Assembly: GCA_035236585.1 (NCBI GenBank)
Contig: CP141128.1
Location: 30,982,684-31,046,683, forward strand
Direction: 5' to 3'
DNA length: 64,000 nucleotides
Origin: Warburgia ugandensis
Lineage: Eukaryota > Streptophyta > Magnoliopsida > Canellales > Canellaceae
Part shown: positions 23,669 to 36,527 of the stretch, in pieces
How the letters are laid out: each line of letters begins with the position of its first letter
Numbering within the stretch: the first letter of the stretch is position 1
Notes under the pieces: generated by a model
Told to the model about the DNA's origin: nothing
The model's input: the letters and a program-made list of their open reading frames with translations, nothing else
Database searches by the model: none
Translations under genes and position numbers: made by a program

Positions 23669-24233
23669 GTAGGGGAGAGTTAAGAAAACATATTAATTAC
23701 ATATAAATTAAGCATTTTACATCAATTAAAATATTCAATTTCATCATGATGCTTATATGGAATGAAGTTTACAGCATAGTTCATAATTCAATAATTTCAT
23801 TAATAATTCAATTATATGCAAGTCATTGATAAAATAGCTATTTATAATTATTCTTGTTCATATGAATATAATAATCACATTTTAGAGATTACACTTTACA
23901 TGATATATTTAATATACATAATTCACTGGTATTTTAAATATTTATCATTATCATTTTCCATATGATACCCTTCTCTAATTTTATGAACCATACTCTGCAT
24001 AATATATCTACCCATTCACTTCCCCATACGAAAACTTTTATGAAACTATGCCCTTTGTCATATACATATAGGACTATATCATACATTTTAAATTGTTAAA
24101 AATCATACAAAGTTATGAACATAGTCCCTAGGTTTTTTAACCTACATTCCTAGACTATATTGGGTCTCATACATATACCCCTTACCATACAGGGTTTATA
24201 AAACTACAACTGCTACTGGTAACATTATAAAAG

Positions 24234-24345
24234 GCATCTCATCATGCCATCACATAGGGCATCTCATCATAGCATCATCATATAAAGCATCTTATCATGT
24301 CATCATCATATGAGGCATCTCATCATGCTATCATATACGCACCAT
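24234..24345 (-). repeat. palindromic 16-mer array in solo LTR 3
   Basis: Four spaced, slightly varied copies of GGCATCTCATCATGCC, whose ends (GGCAT/ATGCC) are inverted repeats. The sister LTR at 51259 has five copies. Confidence 0.7.
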
Positions 24346-27239
24346 AGTGCATCAAATACAAGGACTACTATGCCGCAGTCTAAATCCGTATAGGGTGCCC
24401 GGATAACTGCATAATAATTCACTAATACTGAGGTGGAAATATCAAAATCCATGTCTGCATGGGCGAGGACCACGGTTGTCATAGTGGCAGCCTTCCCATG
24501 ATTGCCCCACCCAACTTTTAGCCTCCCTTCGGGCTTGGTATCCATATCATCACAATTTTAGACAATAGGTGACCAAACCCTCATAACTCTCCTAGCATAG
24601 CACCTCTAGGCCTATGCCTGTCTAAAACAAAACTCTCAAGCCACCACGCTTGTATGTAAAATAATAATATACAAGCATGTTGCTTGTCCATAGTATATAT
24701 AAATATCTCATCATAATCATAACATCCTCACTTATTAGGTGATTGCCCACCAAGGATGTACTGTAAAATTCTAGACTCATACATCACATATGATGTAATA
24801 GTACCTATGTACCATAAATACCTTTTTATCATAATAATAGCTACGGTATTTTTAAGAACAGATCATGTGTATTCTTTAATATCATTCAGTAGGCTTCAAT
24901 TATAGGCATGTCATTCATGTGGCATTTCAAATCACAAATTTTCATCATTCACAAATAAACATTTTCATCAATCATATATCATATGAAATGCACAATTTAA
25001 ATGACATAATATCTATCATAAGAATAAGATCTTGTTTAGAACATGCATCACACTATTAAAACATGCTTTCTTAATTCTCCACCTACCTTGTGTGGCGAGT
25101 TCATCCATTTCCCGCTGGCTGATCGATGATGCTTGCAAAGTCTCACAGATCCATATTGATCTAGTCCTTGTTCTTCACCTGAATCCGGCAAATCAAGTAA
25201 ACAATCAGTAATCCTAAGGGAATAATCCTTTTTAAACAACTTTATGGTATGGACCATAGAATTTGATCCTATTCCATACCTAAATTCCTCTATTGATCTC
25301 AGCCATGGCTCCAGGTTAGCGAGGTGATCTCTAACAAGCTTCCAATCCTAATATCTTATAAGATTTTTGATTTTCATGTCCTAAGGGTCATGATAGACTA
25401 TTTGGATAGGAAAAGTGAGGCCAGATCATCACTGATCAGATGACCCGAGCTCTAATCATAGGTCTAATAATTTCAATGGTTGGATCTTCCATATTGATAT
25501 TTGGGAAGATGAGTTTTGTTCCTCACATGACAAGGATCACAAGGGTACTCTTAAATTTTGAAAACTCCTCTTGGATTGTTCAGAATCTAGGTTTGAAAGT
25601 CAAGGGTTAAATTAGGTCAACTCAGTCCTGTCCAATTGAGTTAGAGGCGAGTTGACTCGGTGAGTCACCTCAGCCCCACCTTGGGTGACTATGAAACAGT
25701 AGGGAAAACAGGGGTGGATGGCGGTTGGTGGCGGACTAACACTATCCATTCCCGGCCACCGAAAAATGCAAGCATCCCTGAAAACTGGGTCATGCTAGTG
25801 ACAGGGAAATGTAGGGGACAATGGTGGGGATGGTGGTGGTCGGGTGACTTCCAATACCTGGCCACCACCCAATCTGGTCAGGGGGAACATAGCACACTGG
25901 CTGGCCTGAAAGCCTGGCCTTGCTGGCACCTGGTGAAGATGAGGAAAAGGGGAAAGCCCAGGTGGTTGGTCAGGCCTAAGCACACCAGCCTTCTCAGGCT
26001 TGGCCATGCTGATGTCCAACGAGCATACAGGGTAACAGTGGTGGTTGCTAGCCCCCTGTTGGGTCACTGTCCAACCACAATAGGGAAATAGATAGGGGCA
26101 AAAGGGGATAGACACATCAAAAATTGGGTTTTCCAGAGATCTGATGACTTCTAGTCACCGTTTGGTACAAATCCACAAGAAAATAGAGGGAAAATGGGGT
26201 TTTCTACGTGGATCTAACATGTAGGCTTGATAGTGAAACCTGATCTGGGTTTCTTATTGGCCATCAAAAAACTCAGACTTGAAAGAGATGGGATTTTGCC
26301 TATTGCCAAAAAAATTTGAGAAGGAAAACCTAGCTTGACCAAGAAACCCAATCTAGGTTTTCTTCTTGGTCACCCAAAAACGAAAAGGAAAGGGTTTTGG
26401 GGGTTCACTGGTGAATAGATTTGGGTATGTCAGGTAACGATATATGCTGGTGAATATAGGTCACTGGTGAACGGATCTACCCAGGAAGACAATGCTACAA
26501 TTGTCAGTGTGGGGTGTGTGAGCACTCCAGTGCTGATAAATCCAATGAGGATGCCAAAAAAAAATGGGGATCTACTATCAAGACAAAGGGGCCTGCAGCA
26601 GGTGCTAATCTAGGTTGCTTAGGGTGTCAAAGATTTGGTGGTGAAACAGAAAAATCCGATTGTAGCAGGGCAGTGCGTACCGCCCCTCCATCATCTCTGG
26701 TGTAAGGGGCATCATTGGTAGGGAGGGGTTGCTGGTGTTGGGTTTCGGAAAGAACCAGACCCGACATTATGTTGGCTTTTCTACGTGAGGGGGGGTGTCA
26801 GCATCAATTTGGTCCCCTTCTAATGTCAATTACTACATTGCCCCTGACTTCGAAGGTCCATAACTTCTTCATCCAAACTCTGTTTTCAGTGTTCTTTGAT
26901 TCATTGGACTCCATTTTTTGAGTACTATCTAATGATGTTTGCTTTAGTTCCAAAGTATAATTCTATAAAATGATATACCCCTCGAAAACTCATAACCTGA
27001 TCATGAAATAGTAAAATTTTGGGGTGAAATTCACCCGAATTTTGATTTTAGTGTTCTTTATTTCATTGGACTCAATTTTTTGAGTACATGCCAAATATTC
27101 ATGTTTCCACTCCAAATTCCATTTCTATATAAATAAAAAAAATTATTTTCTTTGGGTAAAAATTTCCATCTATATTCCAAAATTCCAATTTCACATAATA
27201 AAGCCTCGAATAGTATTTACAAAATTTGGGGTTGTTACA

Positions 27240-27471
27240 CTCTTTTCCTTGTTTTTCACTTAGATGTAAGACCAGCTCTTGTTATTTCTTTTCAATCCTC
27301 TTGCTCTTGCTCTTACTCTCTTGATTTATTTTTGGATTTCACATGCATCATATCAAATATTACTTTGAGATTATTGGAGTGTATTTAAGCTTTGATTTGA
27401 ATCAAGTGCTATGCATTAGAATAGTGCATAATTTTTAACTTTATTCTTTGTGTACATGTGCACAATTCATG
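27240..27471 (+). repeat. third Athila-type LTR copy, part b
   Basis: Continuation of the LTR interrupted at 23239. It ends at the left boundary of the Tekay insertion (cacaattcatg). About 500 bp that should follow, judging from the second copy, are missing at the far side of the insertion. Confidence 0.5.
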
Positions 27472-27669
27472 TGATGACCCGGGTTTTTGAAAACATGATT
27501 TGTAAAGTATTTTGAAAGGCAGGGCCCTTAAGAGTGTAAAATTTTTTCGCAAAACAAAGCAGCGGAAATTCTTTTCTTTAGAACTTGTTTTGAAAACCCA
27601 AGTCACCACTTCATACATAACATAAGTACAATTTGTGTACAAAATAAAATTCCATTGAAGGAATATACT

Positions 27670-27675
27670 TTTATT
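27670..27675 (-). promoter_or_regulatory. poly(A) signal of the 3' Tekay-type LTR
   Basis: AATAAA on the sense (minus) strand, about 200 bp from the LTR 3' end. Its position is shared with 9809-9814, 36726-36731 and 63238-63243. Confidence 0.6.
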
Positions 27676-27877
27676 AAACTCCAGGATCCATCCAGTGGTT
27701 CACAAGATTGACCCAAATCTAGTACAATACTTATCCAAATTACATAATCCAAAACTCAAGCTCACCATACAATAAAACTCTCAACAAATAAAAATACATG
27801 TCTTCAAGGGTATACCTTGAAGATTATTCTCTTCAAGTCTTCTATAGTCTTCAGCTCCTAAGTCTCCTTTCCTGGAT

Positions 27878-27921
27878 CTGAGATATTGCAACAAGTACAA
27901 TATCTCAGCAAGCAATGCTTG
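27878..27921 (-). other. double hairpin in the 3' Tekay-type LTR
   Basis: A perfect 11-bp stem, CTGAGATATTG (27878-27888) with CAATATCTCAG (27898-27908), directly followed by a perfect 5-bp hairpin CAAGC-AAT-GCTTG (27909-27921). Confidence 0.8.
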
Positions 27922-30900
27922 GTAGGGGATTCAAGAAACATAATAATTGACAATGTAATTCCAATACTTCATAATCTCATTATCCTCAGACATACTCTTT
28001 ACTTTGTAAGTTATGTATATCTATATACATACATACATACCCTTCCTGGGTAAACCAGTTAAATTCGTGAAAATAGTCAAATATCATTCCCAACTAAGCT
28101 GATTAATTCTCTTCATTTTGAGAATTTAGTATTACAGCTAATCTCATACTGGGAATTTCCCTTCTTGGGAAACATTGGTAATATACAATTACCTAGCATT
28201 TCATAATGCTATAACAGAAGGCATTTCACTATGCCTATTCCCATATGCATCATAGTGCAAAATAATCAGAAAGGTTGCTATGCTGCAGTCTAATCCGTAC
28301 TAGCGCGCTCGGATAACTGCCCTATTCACCACTGATACCACGGTGGAAAATATTATGTCATTGCCTGTATGGGGGGGCAAGACTTTCATAGTGGTGGCCT
28401 TCCCATAATTGCCACCACCCGACTTTTAGCCTCTCATTGGGCAAGGTATCATCATATCATCAAATTTCAAGGAGCGGGTGGCCAAACCCTCATAACTCCT
28501 CTAGCAATAGCATCCCCTAGGCTCATGCCTATTAAAACAAACTCACAAGCCTCCAAGCTTGTATGTAAAATAGATTTCATATATATCAGACCATACGTCT
28601 GTTTACTTAGGGCTGAAATATTTTCTAGTTCCCTATTCACTTATAGTTTAGTCCTTAACCATCTTATAGGTGTTTGGTTGGATCATAAGGTTTTCAAGAG
28701 ATTTACTACAAGTATTATCATTACTCATGTCAACATAAGATCATGAGTACAATCATGAATATCTCATGTAAATGCATTCATCAAATCCTCCTACCTTTAA
28801 GGATTGATCTCTTTTCCCCAATCTTCCATGATCTTGACCGATGTATGCAATCTGTACATCCATACATATTGTCAATATATAAATTATGAACAATCCTATT
28901 GATCACTAGATCTGATGTTTCTTTAGATCATTCATATCTAAGTATTTTTCTATCTCTAAGTCTTTGTATGTTCATCTCCTTGATCTTGATCTTTCATAGA
29001 TCCTTTGATTGACAATCTACTCATGTTGATAAAGATCAAGGTCCTAGATCTTCTATCATCTGGTTCTTCTTTGATCTAAGTTCAGTTCTTGGATCATCCC
29101 TATGGAGGATGATCTTGGTTTTCTTCCTTGAATCACCTTTGATCAAGGGTTTGGATTATCTAATCTAATGAACTATAACAAGTATACTACTAAACATACA
29201 TACTAAGTACAATATAGTGTTCTTATTCTTATTGTTCTTGATCATCCAAGATCTAATGGATCTTGTTTGATCGTCCTTATCTTTCTTACTGTTTTTATTA
29301 GGGTTAGGCATTTTACTAACCTTTTATGCTCTTATTATTATTCAACCAGTTAATGTGCTGATTGAAGGTAGCTTATTCAAGCCTAAGTCTAGACTGCTCC
29401 TCTTATTTCCAATTGGCTAAGGCTTACTAGCTGAATGGGTGAACACAAAGTGGTTACTTCAATCCTCATGTAAGGAGGCGTTTAGACCTCACAAACGTCA
29501 ACAGAAGGTAGGGGAAGAGCGAGGCTCTATTAGATAACCCCCTTAACCACTATGTTCATCATTCACTAGAATGACCATAGCTCAACCTTTCATAAGGTTC
29601 CTATAAGCATGTTTACCCTAAGTACTCTTTCTAATGGATTTTAATTAAGTCCATGAATATTTATAATGTCATTCATGGGGTTTATTATTCTTTTCCTAAT
29701 TTGGGCTAAGGATTTGATAATCCTTATATTGTCCTACTAACTATAGCCCTTACTAATTAAGTCCAAAGTACTTCATTCTTATTTTTGTCATGAAACTCTA
29801 CTTTCTCATTAGAATACATTTTTGATGTTTTATGCTCTTTATCTCATAACAAGTAAATCTACTACTAACATTCAACCATAAATGAATTATAAATTTAAAG
29901 CATAAAACTACCTAATTTAACATTTAATGAAAATGAGGCAAGGTACTTAAATTAAATCTAGCACCTTATGATAAGAATGAACACATATCATACTAAACTC
30001 TAAATGTTATACTAGCATGCTTTATAACATAATAACATAAAATGAAACTAATTATATTTACATTTTTAGAAACCTTTACTTATGATCCAACCATTTGATC
30101 TTAGATCTTTTCCTTTGATTAAGGACTTTAGTTATATTTAGAGAATTTTCTCCATTAAGGTCAAAAGATCACATTGATCTATTTTTATCATAATCCATCC
30201 ATGATTTCCTTGGATTTCATCATATAAACATTTATTCTTTCCATCCCAAGGATCTGATCACACTTGATCTCATTGATCAAGTGGGTCCCTTTGTATTATT
30301 TTTTTTGGGTTTTTCTACCATAAAGGGTAGATCCCTTATTTTATCCAAGATCTGTCCAAATTAACCATAGATATTACTTTATTACATTATTATATCATCG
30401 CTAAAATAAATTTCCAAGATCTGATCACCTCAGATCTTGAAGATCTTAGAAATTGGACGCTTATTTCCAAAATACAGAAAAATACAGAAATAAATTTTAG
30501 AAATATTATGACTTCATTAGAAACTAGACATTACAAGCTTTCCATAGCTTCTTTATGATCTCAATTTGGAGTTCATATGACTCCACAATCTTAAATTGAA
30601 GTTTTCAGACGTTCCTAGGGTCCAGATTTGATCTAGGCCCACCAGAATTAATCTCTCTCAATTGAGGATCTAAAACTGCTCAGATCTTTCTGAAACTTCT
30701 ACCCTAAGGGCTTTGGACCATTCTGGATTGATTGGTGGAGTCAGATTTTTCATCGGAGCACTCCATCATCATGAATTAAGGGTTCTGTTGTTTACCTTAT
30801 TTTTACCTTTTTATTACCAAAATTAATTACAGTAAAATAAAAATTACATAAAAAAATACTAAAAATATATGAAAAGGATTTCCACTTACTTGATTGGAGA

Positions 30901-31264
30901 GAAAACCTGATTTATATGCCCAATTTAAAAAAATACCTTGTTGATGAAGATATAGCCTAAAATCCACCTTTCGTGCAAATACCGTTGTTTGAACCGTTGG
31001 ATCTTGAAATTTCTTTGGGGGTTTTGTAGAATAGATGTGTTAGGATGTTTTGGACGGTGGAATTGATCAAATTCGATCTAGAACAGAGTGCCTAATTGAA
31101 TTTAGGTCTCTTGTTCTAATCTAAAAAGAAAAACAAGTTGGAAAGAGATCTAGCTCTTGGAAATTTTGGGGTTTTGAGAGGGATTCTAGATCTAATTTTT
31201 CAAGGAGATTGAAGATAATTTCGTGGGGATTTTATGAGGATTTTTGGAAGATTTTTGGGGTTGC

Positions 31265-31271
31265 ATTTATA
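31265..31271 (-). promoter_or_regulatory. TATA box of the 3' Tekay-type LTR
   Basis: TATAAAT on the sense strand, about 610 bp from the LTR 5' end; the same element is seen at 40324-40330 in the other LTR. Confidence 0.55.
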
Positions 31272-31878
31272 GGCATTTTGGGTCTTTTTCCATGATTATA
31301 ATATGTTATTTTTTTAATATAAAATGGCATGAAAGTCTTCAATGCTCCCATGCCTAACTTTTCTTCCCCATGACTAGCTGATCTTTGTTGACCCATGTTT
31401 CACATGGGCTGCTGATCAAATTGGTTGTTGGGGACGTGGTGGTCCCCATGTGGGCCCCACATGGTGTAAAAATCCGTTTTGCCCTTTATGCATAAAACTT
31501 TGGGTTTTATTCCCATGATCTCGGATTTGAGTGTACTTAGTGGCGTTGGATTCGTATTTCTCAATACATTCTAAATTTTGATGTTTCATAATTTGATTTT
31601 TGGAATATTTTGATTTTTGGGTAAAATTACTATTTTACCCCTTTTGTCCAAAAAATGAAAAACTTAAGGATTTCTCATCCGAATTCGAAATTTGTTGTGC
31701 TTACAGTCATTTTGAAGGGTTTGCTAAGTTTAAATTTCAATTTTACATATCTTATTATTTGATTATACTTTTATAACAGTATATTTTAAATAACCCTAAT
31801 ATTTCAAATTTCAAAATATCTGAAATTCAAACTTATTTGATTTTTCTCAATCAATTTACAAAAATTGGGGTTATTACA

Positions 31879-31891
31879 ATCTTCCCCCCTT
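31879..31891 (-). other. polypurine tract of the complete Tekay-type unit
   Basis: AAGGGGGGAAGAT on the minus strand directly upstream of the 3' LTR. It is present in identical form at 40938-40950 for the truncated unit. Confidence 0.85.
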
Positions 31892-31927
31892 ACAACAATT
31901 TTGCCCTCAAAATTTGTAATACAGTAC

Positions 31928-32302
31928 TTACTCAAACAAACTAGGGTGTGTCTTCCTCATTTCTACTTCCGTTTCCCACGTGGCTTCCTCAATAGAGTGA
32001 TGTTGCCACAGGACCTTGACTAACGGAATGCTTTTGGTTCTTAACTTCTGTTCCTTGCGGTCTAGAATTCGTATTGCCTTTTCTTCGAAGGTTAGGTCAG
32101 GCTTTAGCTCCTCTGGCACCCTTTGAAGTACATGAGTGTCGTCTTGGAGGTACTTCCTTAGCATAGACACATGAAAGACACTATGTATTTCTGAGAGTTG
32201 GGGTGGTAAGGCTAATTTGTATGCCACTTGACCAACCCTTTCTAAGATTTCAAACGGACCAATGAATCTAGGACTAAGTTTTCCTTTGCTTCCAAACCTC
32301 AT
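31928..32302 (-). pseudogene. integrase C-terminus and chromodomain, copy 1
   Basis: An open 124-codon frame: FGSKGKLSPRFIGPFEI (the GPY/F-type end of integrase), HSVFHVSMLRKY, then VKVLWQHHSIEEATWE, the chromodomain-like tail that tells chromoviruses apart and may guide insertion to chromatin marks. It is out of frame with the pol ORF, because copy 1 has one base more than copy 2 near 32380. In a working element it is the end of the pol polyprotein. Confidence 0.85.
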
Positions 32303-32372
32303 TACTCCTTTGACAGGTGATACTTTTAGAAATACGTGCTCCCCAACATCAAATTCCAGGTTTCTACGTCTT

Positions 32373-34589
32373 TTATCTCGCGTAACTCTTTTGTCGACTG
32401 TGTGTTGTTAACAACCTCTTCTGTATCAATCTGACCTTGTCTATACATTGTTCCACTAGTTCTGACTTTATCAGCCTTCTTTCTCCAACTTCACTCCAAC
32501 AGGTTGGTGATCGACATGGCCGTCCATACAATGCTTCATATGGTGCCATACCAATACTTGCTTGAAAACTGTTGTTATATGCAAATTCTACTAAAGGAAG
32601 ATGTTCATCCCAACTCCCTTTCCAATCTAATGCACATGCTCTCAACATATCTTCTAAGGTTTGAATAGTCCTTTCTGATTGACCATCTGTTTGAGGGTGA
32701 AATGCTGTATTGAGTTTAATTGAGGTTCCCAAGGCTTGTTGTACACTCTTCCAACATCTTGAAGTAAATCTTCCATCCCTATCCGAGATAATGGATAGTG
32801 GAATCCCATGAAGTCTTACTATTTCTTTGATGTATAACTTAGCTAAACTGTCAACTGATTGGTTTTGTCTAATTGGTAGGAAATGTGCTGACTTTGTTAA
32901 CCTATCCACCACCACCCAAATCATGTCATGGCCTGCTCTAGTCCTTGGCAATCCCACTACAAAATCCATAGTGATATTGTCCCATTTCCATTCTGGAAGT
33001 TCCAATGTTTGTAACATTCCAGCTGGTCTTTGGTGTTCAGCCTTTACTTGTTGACAATTTAGACATTTAGCCACAAATTCTCCTATTTCTCTCTTCATGC
33101 CTTCCCACCAAAAGTTTCTTTTTAAATCTTGATACATCTTCGTACTTCCAGGGTGTATAGACAACTTTGACTGATGGGCTTCTTGTATCAATTCCTTTCT
33201 CAGACATGTATTTGAAGGAACCACCAATCTCTCTTGAAAACGTATGCTCCCATCTGTCCCCTTAACAAATCCTTTCTTTTCACATAATTCCTGAGTTCTC
33301 GTATCTTCTTCTTGGGCTTTAAGGACTCTTTCTACAAAAGCTGATTTAATTGTGATGTTTGTCAGTAGAGCTCTTGGTTGTCTACTTAATGCATCAGCTA
33401 CTACATTTGCCTTTCCAGGATGGTATTGGATGGCAAAATCATAGTCTTTGATATACTCTATCCATCTTCTTTGTCTCATATTTAAATCAGCCTGAGTGAA
33501 GATGTATTTGAGACTCTTATGATCTGTAAATACATTGAATTTTTCCCCATACAAATAATGTCTCCAAATTTTCAATGCAAACACTACAGCTGCCAATTCT
33601 AAGTCATGTACTAGGTAATTTATTTCATGTTTCTTCAATTGTCTAGATGCATAAGCAATGACCTTCCCATTTTGCATTAACACACCTCCTAACCCTTTGC
33701 CTGAAGCATCACAGTATATTTCATATCCCCCACTCCCAGCTGGCAAGGTCAATACTGGTGCTGTAGTTAATTTCTTCTTTAGCTCTTGAAAACTATTTTC
33801 ACATTCTTCTGACCAAGTGAATGGTACCCCCTTTCTTGTCAAGGAAGTCATAGGAAGAGCTAGACGAGAGAACCCTTGAATGAATCTACGGTAGTATCCT
33901 GCTAGTCCAAGAAAACTATGTATTTCTGTTACTGTTTTAGGTTTCTCCCAATTCATTACTGCTTCAATCTTGGTGGGGTCCACTTCTACTCCATTCTTGG
34001 AAATTACATGACCTAAAAAATTGACCTTCTCTAACCAGAATTCACACTTACTAAATTTACCAAACAGTTTATGTGTTCTGAGGGTATTTAGTACAATTCG
34101 TAAGTGTTCTTGATGTTCTTTGATACTGGTAGAGTAAATCAGTATATCGTCGATAAATACTATCACAAATTTATCCAAAAATTCTTTGAAGATTCTATTC
34201 ATCAAATCCATAAACACTGCTGGTGCATTAGTCAACCCAAAAGACATGACTAAAAACTCGTAATGCCCATATCGAGTTCTGAATGCTGACTTGGATATGT
34301 CTTCATCCTTAATACGCAATTGATGATATCCTGATCTAAGATCAATTTTAGAAAACACCTTAGCAGATTGGAGTTGATCAAAGAGATCATCAATGCGTGG
34401 TAAGGGATATCTATTTTTCACTGTGACACTGTTCAACATTCTATAATCAATGCATAATCTCATTGACCCATCCTTCTTCTTGACAAATATTACTGGTGCT
34501 CCCCATGGTGAACTACTTGGTCTAACAAACCCTTTTTCTAACAAGTCTTGCAATTGTCCTTTTAACTCTTTCAACTCTGCTGGGGCCAT
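32373..34589 (-). pseudogene. Tekay-type pol: RT, RNase H, integrase (copy 1)
   Basis: 738 open codons. RT: LCIDYR (45-50), [10 protein letters not shown] with motif A Asp (81-90), FGLTNAPA (117-124) and FIDD motif C (145-148). RNase H: YCDAS (292-296) and FTDHKS (354-359). Integrase: zinc-binding His 472, His 479, Cys 509 and Cys 512; catalytic Asp 542, Asp 603 and Glu 639 with DD35E spacing. All key residues are present, which fits a young copy. The frame is separated from gag-protease by an in-frame TAG (34593-34595) and ends early at 32373 through a frameshift, so the chromodomain is lost. These enzymes copy the RNA and insert the cDNA. No start codon is expected here in life, since pol is part of a polyprotein. 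Confidence 0.92.
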
Positions 34590-34592
34590 CCT

Positions 34593-35801
34593 CTAAGGTG
34601 CTTTAGAAATTGGAGTTGTACAAGGAATTACTTCAATGGTAAACTCAATTTCTCGGTGTGGGGGTAACCCTGGTAGTTCTTCAGGAAAAACATCTTGGAA
34701 TTCCTTGACCACTTCAATTTCTGTTATCCTGGGCTGTTCAACATCTAATGAAACCACTGTTGCTAAAAATGCCTGACACCCCTTGGTCATATGTTTGACT
34801 GCCTTCATAGCTGAGATGATGAATTTGTCTAAGTCATTATGTTTCCCATACAGTGTTAATACTTGCTCTCCTGGTATACTAAATGTGAGTTTCTTCTTGT
34901 GACAGTCCATAATTACCCAGTATTTTGCTAACCAGTCCATACCCAATATGATGTCAAAATCCTCCATGTTCAACAAAATGAGGTCTATGTCCATTCTTTT
35001 GCCCAATACTTCTAGGGGTACATTATGCAAGTATTCTTGTAGTTTAATTATTTTTCCAACTAGAGTTGTTACATCTAAATCAAATCCCAAGTTTTTCACT
35101 GATAGTTGTATACTAGATGCAAATTCACAAGATATAAAGGAATGCGTAGATCCAGAATCAAACAATACTTTGGCATAGTTGTCTGCTACAAGTAGTGTAC
35201 CTTCAATTACCGCATTGGATGGTCCAGCTTGGCCGTCAGTGATAGCGAAAACCCTTCCTAGGTGTCGAGGAGCAATTTCTAATTTTGCTTCCTTGACTGC
35301 CAATGGTTTGGTACAGTGGGCGGCGATATGTCCATACTCCCCACAATTGTGGCACTTGATTGGAAATCGTTGTGGTTGTTGTTGTATAGGTCGTGGACAG
35401 ATATTGCCTTGGTGAAATTTTCTACATCTTGGACATGGCTGTCTATTTGGCCTTGGTGCATTATTCCTTTGATTTCTTTGAGGCTTAAAATTGTTCCAAG
35501 GTCTTTTATTCTTTTGGAAAGGCCTTGGGTTATTGTGTCCTCCTCCACTGAACTTGGTAATTTGACCCTTTTTGTACTCATCTTCAAACTTGGAGGCCAT
35601 TTCTACACAGTCTGTCAAGGTAGTGGGTTTAGTACCTAGCACCTTTACTTTTAGCCCTGAGTGAAGACCTTCAATGAATCGATCCACAGTGTGTGTTTCT
35701 GTGTCACACACATGAGGCGCGAATCTCCTTAGTTGTGTGAACTTGTTATCATAGTCCACTACTGACATATCCCCTTGCCTTAGGTTCAAGAACTCTATCA
35801 A
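34593..35801 (-). pseudogene. Tekay-type gag C-terminus (zinc knuckle) and protease
   Basis: About 400 open codons in the same frame as the gag segment upstream (stop at 35811-35813) and the pol segment downstream (stop at 34593-34595). A CCHC zinc knuckle CHNCGEYGHIAAHC is preceded by a second Cys/His cluster (CPRCRKFHQGNIC). The protease carries the active site LFDSGSTHSFIS and the ILGMDWL segment. The nucleocapsid binds the element RNA and the protease cuts the polyprotein. The frame is intact between the two stops. Confidence 0.88.
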
Positions 35802-35810
35802 TTTCCTTTG

Positions 35811-36410
35811 TTATACATGAGAAGGAAAATATTTATGGTTGAATACTTCCTTAAATTCTTCCCATGTAGTATCTTCAGAATTCGAGAAGAAGGTGTTTTT
35901 AGCTGATCTCCACCAAAATGCAGCTTCTTGTTTGAATAAATATGTGGCAAATTTCACTTTCAACTCTGAAGGAGTACGTAGTGCACTAAAAGTCTTTTCA
36001 ACTTCATATATCCATTCTTCAGCTTTTTCAGCTTCACCCTTACCATCATACATTGAAACCCTCTTTTGAAATCTCTCCAGCATTTTATCAATCTTTTCTG
36101 GTCCTAATGGGAATTTTCTGACTTCTTCACTTGGTACAAGGGAAGATTGCCCTTGTCCAGGTGTGGGAGTAGCTGGTGGTGGTGTTGGTGTAGTATGTCT
36201 CACCTCAGGCTGAGCCTGAGCCTGCGTACTTGGTATTTCTGCAGGAGGTGATGAACTCTGGGGCTGTTGTAGGTGAGGAAGGAGGTTCCTTAACATCCTT
36301 GTCATCATCTCTTCCATATTACTCATGGTTACTCTCTCCATATTGTCTTTTGGAGTGGTTTGAGCTGTCTGCCTTGTGACTCTCTTTGGTGGCATCTGCT
36401 CATAAACCAA
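35811..36410 (-). pseudogene. Tekay-type gag N-terminal part
   Basis: 199 open codons starting MVYEQMPPKRVTRQ. The second Met (MPPKR) is the more likely start by comparison with the family. A Pro/Gln-rich linker (about residues 45-90) precedes the capsid-like part (KMLERF, WIYEVEKTF, FKEVFNHKYFP). It ends at an in-frame TAA (35811-35813), after which the same frame continues, so one substitution has split gag. The leader between primer site and start is about 100 bp. Confidence 0.88.
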
Positions 36411-36510
36411 AATTCTATCAGTCCTCTATACAACTATTTCTATCTTAATCTAGACATGGATTATAATCTCTCTTTTGGACATATTTGTACTGTACTGTAA
36501 CTGGATGAAT

Positions 36511-36523
36511 CGCTTTGATACCA
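36511..36523 (-). other. primer-binding site, initiator Met tRNA type
   Basis: TGGTATCAAAGCG on the minus strand, four bases inside the end of the 5' LTR (36528). It matches the 3' end of plant initiator Met tRNA except for one base of the usual TGGTATCAGAGC. Reverse transcription of the minus strand would start here. Confidence 0.85.
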
Positions 36524-36527
36524 ACTG

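Larger units (their letters stand above)
23240..27239 (-). mobile_element. solo LTR, Tekay-type family 2, 4.0 kb
   Basis: The + strand reads TGATACCCTGGG at the left and tttggggttgttaca at the right, so the sense strand is minus (TGTAACAACCCC). It is the same family as the oppositely oriented solo LTR at 51259-55086: both ends, the block after the TGATACCC start and the inner palindromic repeats correspond. TCTTT occurs at 23234-23238 and 27241-27245, each one base away from the LTR end, probably the target duplication with slightly altered termini. It lacks coding sequence; the Trp-rich frame at 25660-26091 is not conserved in the sister copy. Inserted in the third Athila-type LTR copy. Confidence 0.85.
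27472..31878 (-). repeat. 3' LTR of the complete Tekay-type unit (4407 bp)
   Basis: + strand TGATGACCCGGG to ggggttattaca; sense strand TGTAATAACC to GGGTCATCA. It carries a TATA box (31265-31271), the double hairpin (27878-27921), two GGCATTTCACTATGCC-type palindromes (about 28195-28235) and AATAAA (27670-27675). By eye about two dozen differences separate it from the 36528-40937 copy. Confidence 0.9.

Noticed and set aside
25660..26091. 143-codon Trp- and Gly-rich ORF in the GC-rich part of solo LTR 3
   Set aside because: It lies inside a non-coding LTR, its composition follows the GC-rich stretch, and the sister LTR at 51259-55086 does not keep the frame.
28369..28746. 125-codon ORF repeated with identical protein at 37423-37800
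   Set aside because: The identity only reflects the two nearly identical LTRs. It is antisense to the element, and other LTR families with the same conserved block do not keep the frame.
32827..33054. Plus-strand ORF duplicated at 41886-42113
   Set aside because: It is the antisense shadow of the Tekay integrase and is repeated only because pol is repeated.
36511..36523. Possible tRNA-Met gene fragment
   Set aside because: Only the 3' end complement is present, beside an LTR; it is a primer-binding site. No complete tRNA gene was recognised in the window.
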